Positions 53,128-56,469 of a stretch of 56,469 nt of DNA are shown here, piece after piece. This DNA comes from Comamonadaceae bacterium. GTDB lineage: Bacteria; Pseudomonadota; Gammaproteobacteria; Burkholderiales; Burkholderiaceae_C. The position numbers and the translations under genes were made by a program. Where the stretch lies: NCBI GenBank assembly GCA_947476465.1, contig CANJQN010000027.1, forward strand, positions 1 to 56,469. The letters are read 5' to 3'. The stretch's first letter is position 1, and each line of letters opens with the position of its first letter. The notes under the pieces are model-generated. The model saw only the letters and a list, made by a program, of their open reading frames with translations. It ran no database searches and had not been told where the DNA came from.

Positions 53128-53646
53128 TCAGCGCTTGAGCGGAATGGCAATGGTACGGTCCACCGGCACGGCCGTGATGCTGTTTTGCGGGCTGCCCTCG
53201 ATGAGCCGGTCGCTGTAGGTCAGGTAGGTCAATGCGTTGCGCTTGGCGTCGACCATGCGCACGACGCGCAAGCGCTTGAAGAGGATGGACAGGCGTTCGC
53301 TGAAAACCTCTTCCTGCTGGGGCAGGGGTTTGGGAAAAGACAGCGGGCCGACCTGGCGGCAGGCGATCGAGGCTTCGGACTTGTCTTCCGCCAGGCCGAA
53401 GCTGCCGCTGATGCCGCCGGTCTTGGCGCGCGAAACGTAGCAGGTGACGCCCAGCACCCCGGGGTCGTCATAGGCCTCCACCACCACCTTGTGGTTGGCG
53501 CCGATCAGTTTCCACACGGTGTCAACGGCGCCGATTTCCTCGGCGCGGGCTGGGGTGGCTGCGATGGCGAGTGCCGCTGCCGCGGCGAAGCATGCTCGCC
53601 ATGCTGGCGTGAAACGGGCATGGCGGCCCCTGCTGGTGTTTTTCAT
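53128..53646 (-). CDS. creA: CreA family periplasmic protein
   Basis: This 172-residue exported protein has a signal peptide cleaved about ARA before EEIG, followed by the CreA core: [22 protein letters not shown], the [10 protein letters not shown] segment and [13 protein letters not shown], then [22 protein letters not shown]. The two cysteines may form a disulphide. The role of CreA is not well defined. GAGGGA precedes the ATG at 53646; a longer frame has no homology. Confidence 0.92.
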   Translation of the reverse strand: MKNTSRGRHARFTPAWRACFAAAAALAIAATPARAEEIGAVDTVWKLIGANHKVVVEAYDDPGVLGVTCYVSRAKTGGISGSFGLAEDKSEASIACRQVGPLSFPKPLPQQEEVFSERLSILFKRLRVVRMVDAKRNALTYLTYSDRLIEGSPQNSITAVPVDRTIAIPLKR

Positions 53647-53769
53647 GCGCTTGTCCCTCGGGTTCGATGACTCGCGCCAGCCTACACTGCCTGACCGGCT
53701 CATGCTTTGGCCAGTTCGCCCCCGACCGCCAGGCCCACCACACCCGCGGCTGCGTTGACCCGCCCAGCC

Positions 53770-54267
53770 CTACGCGGGCAGCAGCGCCTCGTCGAAGTTC
53801 AAATGCGCCACCGCGTTGTTTTCCTTGGCGCGCCGGTAGTAATCGATCGGCCCGATGTTCACTTGGGAACCGTCGGCGGCAAAGCCCAGGACGTCCCCAT
53901 GAATCACGGCGATGCCGGTGAAGCCGTCGGGCGAGACGGGCTGGTGAACGGTGCTGGGCGGCTCGTACAGATAGCCGCCAGCGTAGATCATGTGGGACTC
54001 TCCGGTTGCCTCGTCGACGTAACCAAAGGAGCCGGACATCAGATACACCTCGACCGGCCCAAGGTGCTGGTGAATCGCCAGCTTGGTGCCCTTTTCGAGC
54101 TTGACCAGGAGCGTGCAGCGGTCGCCGGTGAAGTCGAGCAGCTTGTAATCGACGCCGTTCAGGAAGAACGCGGTCCAGGGAATGAGGTTGGTATCGGTAA
54201 AGCGATTGCCCGCCTCTTTTTTCGCCTTGAGGTTGCCGGTATACGTGTCACTGAGCATTTGTGCCAT
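53770..54267 (-). CDS. ChrR-type cupin protein
   Basis: This 165-residue single cupin is of the ChrR/2,4'-dihydroxyacetophenone-dioxygenase-like group. Metal-binding residues are in TKLAIHQHLGPVEVYLMSG (two His and Glu) and the later STVHQPV His. The C-terminal part has GPIDYYRRAKENNAVAHLNF. It could be a dioxygenase or a sensor of metal or small ligands. It is divergent from a LysR gene whose operator-like palindrome lies between them, so the LysR protein probably controls it. Confidence 0.85.
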   Translation of the reverse strand: MAQMLSDTYTGNLKAKKEAGNRFTDTNLIPWTAFFLNGVDYKLLDFTGDRCTLLVKLEKGTKLAIHQHLGPVEVYLMSGSFGYVDEATGESHMIYAGGYLYEPPSTVHQPVSPDGFTGIAVIHGDVLGFAADGSQVNIGPIDYYRRAKENNAVAHLNFDEALLPA

Positions 54268-54398
54268 GGTTTTCCTTCGGTTGGTATTGACTTATTCCTC
54301 GGCCTGCGGCGGGTCGAATTCGCCTGTGCGCATTGCTGCGCCGCCGCCTGGCTCTGCGAGGACGATGCTATCGCCGCACTCCATGGACTGGTGGTTAA

Positions 54399-54413
54399 AT
54401 AAGGTTTTCTTAT
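54399..54413. promoter_or_regulatory. LysR-type T-N11-A box between cupin and LysR genes
   Basis: ATAAG-GTTTT-CTTAT is a 5+5+5 inverted repeat with a T-N11-A core (54400-54412), the classic LysR recognition form. It lies 22 bp before the LysR start and 132 bp from the cupin start, as expected for an autoregulated divergent pair. Confidence 0.6.
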
Positions 54414-54434
54414 GCCAATCATCCGAGGTGAAGT

Positions 54435-55466
54435 ATGAGTCGGGACAAGGCCAGCCACCCTGCGCGCAGGACGGGCAAGGCGGGACTGAGCCTGCGAGCC
54501 CTGGCGGCCTTTGTGGCGACGGTCGATCACGGGAACGTCACCCGCGCTGCGGAGCAGGTAGGGCTGACTCAACCGGCCGTCTCGATGGCGCTTCGGGAGC
54601 TCGAATCGGTCATTGGAAAGTCGCTGCTGGACCGCTCCACGCGGCCGCTGTCGGCCACGCGCGCCGGCGCCGAGCTTTACAAGCGGTCAGTCCATCTTCT
54701 CGCCGAGGTGGACCGGATGCTGGTTGCCGTGACGTCTGTATCAGGAGATGTGATGCACAGCATGCGCCTGGGCGTGGCGGGACCCATGATGGGTTCGTCC
54801 TGGATCTTCGAATTGCAGGCACTGACCGAGGAGCTCCATGTGATCGGTGGCCTTTCGGTCGATCTGCAGAAGTCGCTTCTGGCGCGCAAGGTCGACGCTG
54901 CGGTGCTCAGCGATTCGCCGATGTACGAGCATCCTGGCATCGAACGCCGTCAGATGCTGCAGGAGCCCTTCCTGCTGGTCCTGCCGCAGGCGCGTGAAAA
55001 GGAGTGGCGAAACGCGACCTTTCGCGCGATGGCCGAGGGTCTGGCCATGATCCGCTATTCAGGCCGGACCACCATCGGCAGCTCGGTGGACGTGTACCTG
55101 CGACGCTGCTCGCTGGATCTGCCGCGCAGGCTCGAATTCGAGGCCTCCAACACTGTGATTGAAATGGTTCAGGGGGGGCTTGGCTGGACCATCACCACGC
55201 CACTTTGCATTGCGGAATCGCGCGTTGATCTTTCCATGCTTGCGATCAAGCCCCTGCAGGCCGCGCCGGCACCGCGCCGGCTGCACCTATTGAACTTCGC
55301 GGGGGAATTGCCAGTCGCCGAACGGGTGCGCGACATTCTTGCGAGCAGCCTGCAGGAGCTGATGACGAAATCGTTCCAGGGCAAGCATGAGTGGATTCTC
55401 AAGTTGCTCTCCTTCGACGAGGCTAATTCCATGGTGGGGGCCGCGAGCGAGGTGCTTGAAAGCTAA
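54435..55466 (+). CDS. LysR family transcriptional regulator
   Basis: This 343-residue regulator carries the helix-turn-helix at about residues 15-75 (SLRALAAFVATVDHGNVTRA then LTQPAVSMALRELESVIG) after a short basic extension, then the effector-binding domain to about 300. A 35-residue extension ends the protein. It is divergent from the cupin gene with a T-N11-A box near its start. Its stop shares CTAA with the convergent transglutaminase-like gene. Confidence 0.92.
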   Translation: MSRDKASHPARRTGKAGLSLRALAAFVATVDHGNVTRAAEQVGLTQPAVSMALRELESVIGKSLLDRSTRPLSATRAGAELYKRSVHLLAEVDRMLVAVTSVSGDVMHSMRLGVAGPMMGSSWIFELQALTEELHVIGGLSVDLQKSLLARKVDAAVLSDSPMYEHPGIERRQMLQEPFLLVLPQAREKEWRNATFRAMAEGLAMIRYSGRTTIGSSVDVYLRRCSLDLPRRLEFEASNTVIEMVQGGLGWTITTPLCIAESRVDLSMLAIKPLQAAPAPRRLHLLNFAGELPVAERVRDILASSLQELMTKSFQGKHEWILKLLSFDEANSMVGAASEVLES

Positions 55467-56326
55467 GGCGCGGCAGACGTGGTCGACAGGGCGTGTCGGC
55501 AGTGATGCGGCAATACCAGCCCGTCGCCGCTCATCGCAGTGGCTTCAACGAAGGGTGCCTTGGAAGTGACGGCGCCAAAGATGGTGGCGAAAGCCACATC
55601 GGCGGCGTCGCGTCCCGTGCCCACCCGGATAAAGCCCATCGGGATGCCCGTTCCCGATGCATCGAACAGGTACCAGCGATCCCCGAGGTACGCCTCGACA
55701 TAGGCGTGGAAATCCGGCGGGCCCAGCGCCGCGCTGGCGCCGAAGTCGGTCGCCGTGACGATACGCGCCGGGATGTTCAGTGCCCGGCACAAGGCGATCA
55801 TCAGGTGCGCGAAGTCTCGGCACACCCCCACCCTGTCGATGAGGGAATCGACCGCCGACGTGGTTGAGTTCGTCGTGTTCGAACTGAACGTCAGGTGCTT
55901 TTGAACCCAATGCTGGATGGCGAGCACTCGGCTGTACCCCGCCCAGACACCATTGAATTCAGCCAAGGCCAGCTTCATCAGCCGGTCCGACTGGCAGTAG
56001 CGGCTGGGATAGAGATAAGGCATGACGCCAAGCGGCAGACACCTGATCGGCACCTCTTGCAGCGTATCGGGCTCAGCCAGATGGTGATCCACCGTCACCA
56101 TGGCGTGGTACGTGACGATCAGAACACCCGGGTTCGCGTGAAGGCGCATGAATCGAGAACCGGTGCTTGTGTCGGCCGCGATCTCAGGCGTCAGTTCCTG
56201 ATTGATGATCAGCTGCTCGGCGGTGACCGTCTGGTGCGCCGTCGTGGCGGCATGAATGTTGAATATGAAGTCCGCACCGGCTTGGTCCAGTACCTCGTAC
56301 TCGAGTGATACCTTGTAGTCGATCAC
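55463..56326 (-). CDS. Transglutaminase-like cysteine peptidase family protein
   Basis: This 287-residue protein has an N-terminal beta domain (about 1-120) and the papain-like transglutaminase core with the catalytic set C169 (RVGVCRDFAHL), H207 (PDFHAYVEAY) and D222 (LFDASG). It belongs to the bacterial transglutaminase-like group, often linked to circularly permuted ATP-grasp/alpha-E proteins, but no such partners are visible here. No signal peptide is seen. Possibly a peptidase or amidase. The shared CTAA with LysR ends the gene. Confidence 0.9.
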   Translation of the reverse strand: MIDYKVSLEYEVLDQAGADFIFNIHAATTAHQTVTAEQLIINQELTPEIAADTSTGSRFMRLHANPGVLIVTYHAMVTVDHHLAEPDTLQEVPIRCLPLGVMPYLYPSRYCQSDRLMKLALAEFNGVWAGYSRVLAIQHWVQKHLTFSSNTTNSTTSAVDSLIDRVGVCRDFAHLMIALCRALNIPARIVTATDFGASAALGPPDFHAYVEAYLGDRWYLFDASGTGIPMGFIRVGTGRDAADVAFATIFGAVTSKAPFVEATAMSGDGLVLPHHCRHALSTTSAAP

Positions 56327-56469
56327 TACTGTCCGGTTAAGTGAGCCACGCCGAGCCTGAGATCAAGCATTGGCGCGGGTTGTAGGCCGATTTCGTTTGG
56401 TGCCGACTTGAACTTCGTTTTCCCAGAATCGCGTACTTTCCTCGGCTTAGCAGCCTTGGGGAGCCCGCA
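56327..56469. other. Right-edge region, possible start of an unidentified element
   Basis: This 143-bp segment lacks a complete gene. On the minus strand two frames are open into the window edge, ending in AHLTGQ and SGSAWLT, and neither is recognisable. ACTGTCCGGTTAAG near 56328-56341 resembles the terminus of some transposons that I recall but cannot name. It could be the end of an insertion sequence or simply intergenic. Confidence 0.25.

Overview
The window is GC-rich, densely coded DNA that fits a betaproteobacterium of the order Burkholderiales, most likely the family Comamonadaceae. The indications are high GC with strong third-position bias, two Bug-type tripartite tricarboxylate transporter receptors without their membrane partners, a DUF6600/FecR-type protein and a potassium-independent H+-pyrophosphatase. 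The species cannot be named from the sequence alone. No rRNA or tRNA gene, CRISPR array or complete insertion sequence was seen.

Layout. Bases 1-3180 are an accessory edge: the 3' end of an RHS polymorphic-toxin gene with a lower-GC toxin tip, a small immunity candidate, another acidic small ORF, an ORF6N-domain gene, a decayed second ORF6N copy, a truncated HigA-like antitoxin and a cluster of palindromic 42-bp-type repeats. Bases 3184-8584 run on the minus strand: an aldehyde dehydrogenase, an SDR, then moaA-mobA-moeA for molybdenum cofactor. A ParE/Phd-type toxin-antitoxin pair follows. A membrane H+-pyrophosphatase and a soluble pyrophosphatase are transcribed divergently (9446-12408).

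Bases 12548-27541 look like a catabolic region for an acyl-CoA substrate. A thiolase and a 3-hydroxyacyl-CoA dehydrogenase diverge from a CoA ligase, two MaoC-like hydratase subunits, a DUF35 zinc/OB protein and an SCP-x-type thiolase-like protein. A palindrome lies between the two transcription units. A nucleoside deoxyribosyltransferase, pirin, Bug receptor, alpha/beta hydrolase, LysR regulator, FAD oxidase, atypical SDR and quinone reductase follow.

Bases 27654-36650 hold katG, an aromatic-type FAD monooxygenase, a CaiC-like CoA ligase divergent from a second Bug receptor with a near-consensus promoter and palindromic operators, a small membrane-protein gene broken by a stop codon, and a BrnT/BrnA toxin-antitoxin pair. 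Bases 36705-44710 hold a MATE exporter, a FecR-like secreted protein, an MFS exporter, an M16 peptidase, and housekeeping or unknown genes.

The least ordinary part is 44803-48623: a large Ser/Thr-rich protein with an Ala-Gln repeat and a possible nuclear-localisation signal, two tandem genes resembling type III secretion (CesT/SycE-class) chaperones, and a small two-helix membrane protein. This reads as a type III effector-chaperone cassette far from any secretion apparatus in the window. The remainder (48642-56326) holds a VWA protein, two RNA-modification genes (trhO and an RluA-type pseudouridine synthase), creA, small enzymes, a cupin divergent from a LysR gene with a clear T-N11-A box, and a transglutaminase-like protein. 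The right edge may hold the start of an unidentified element.
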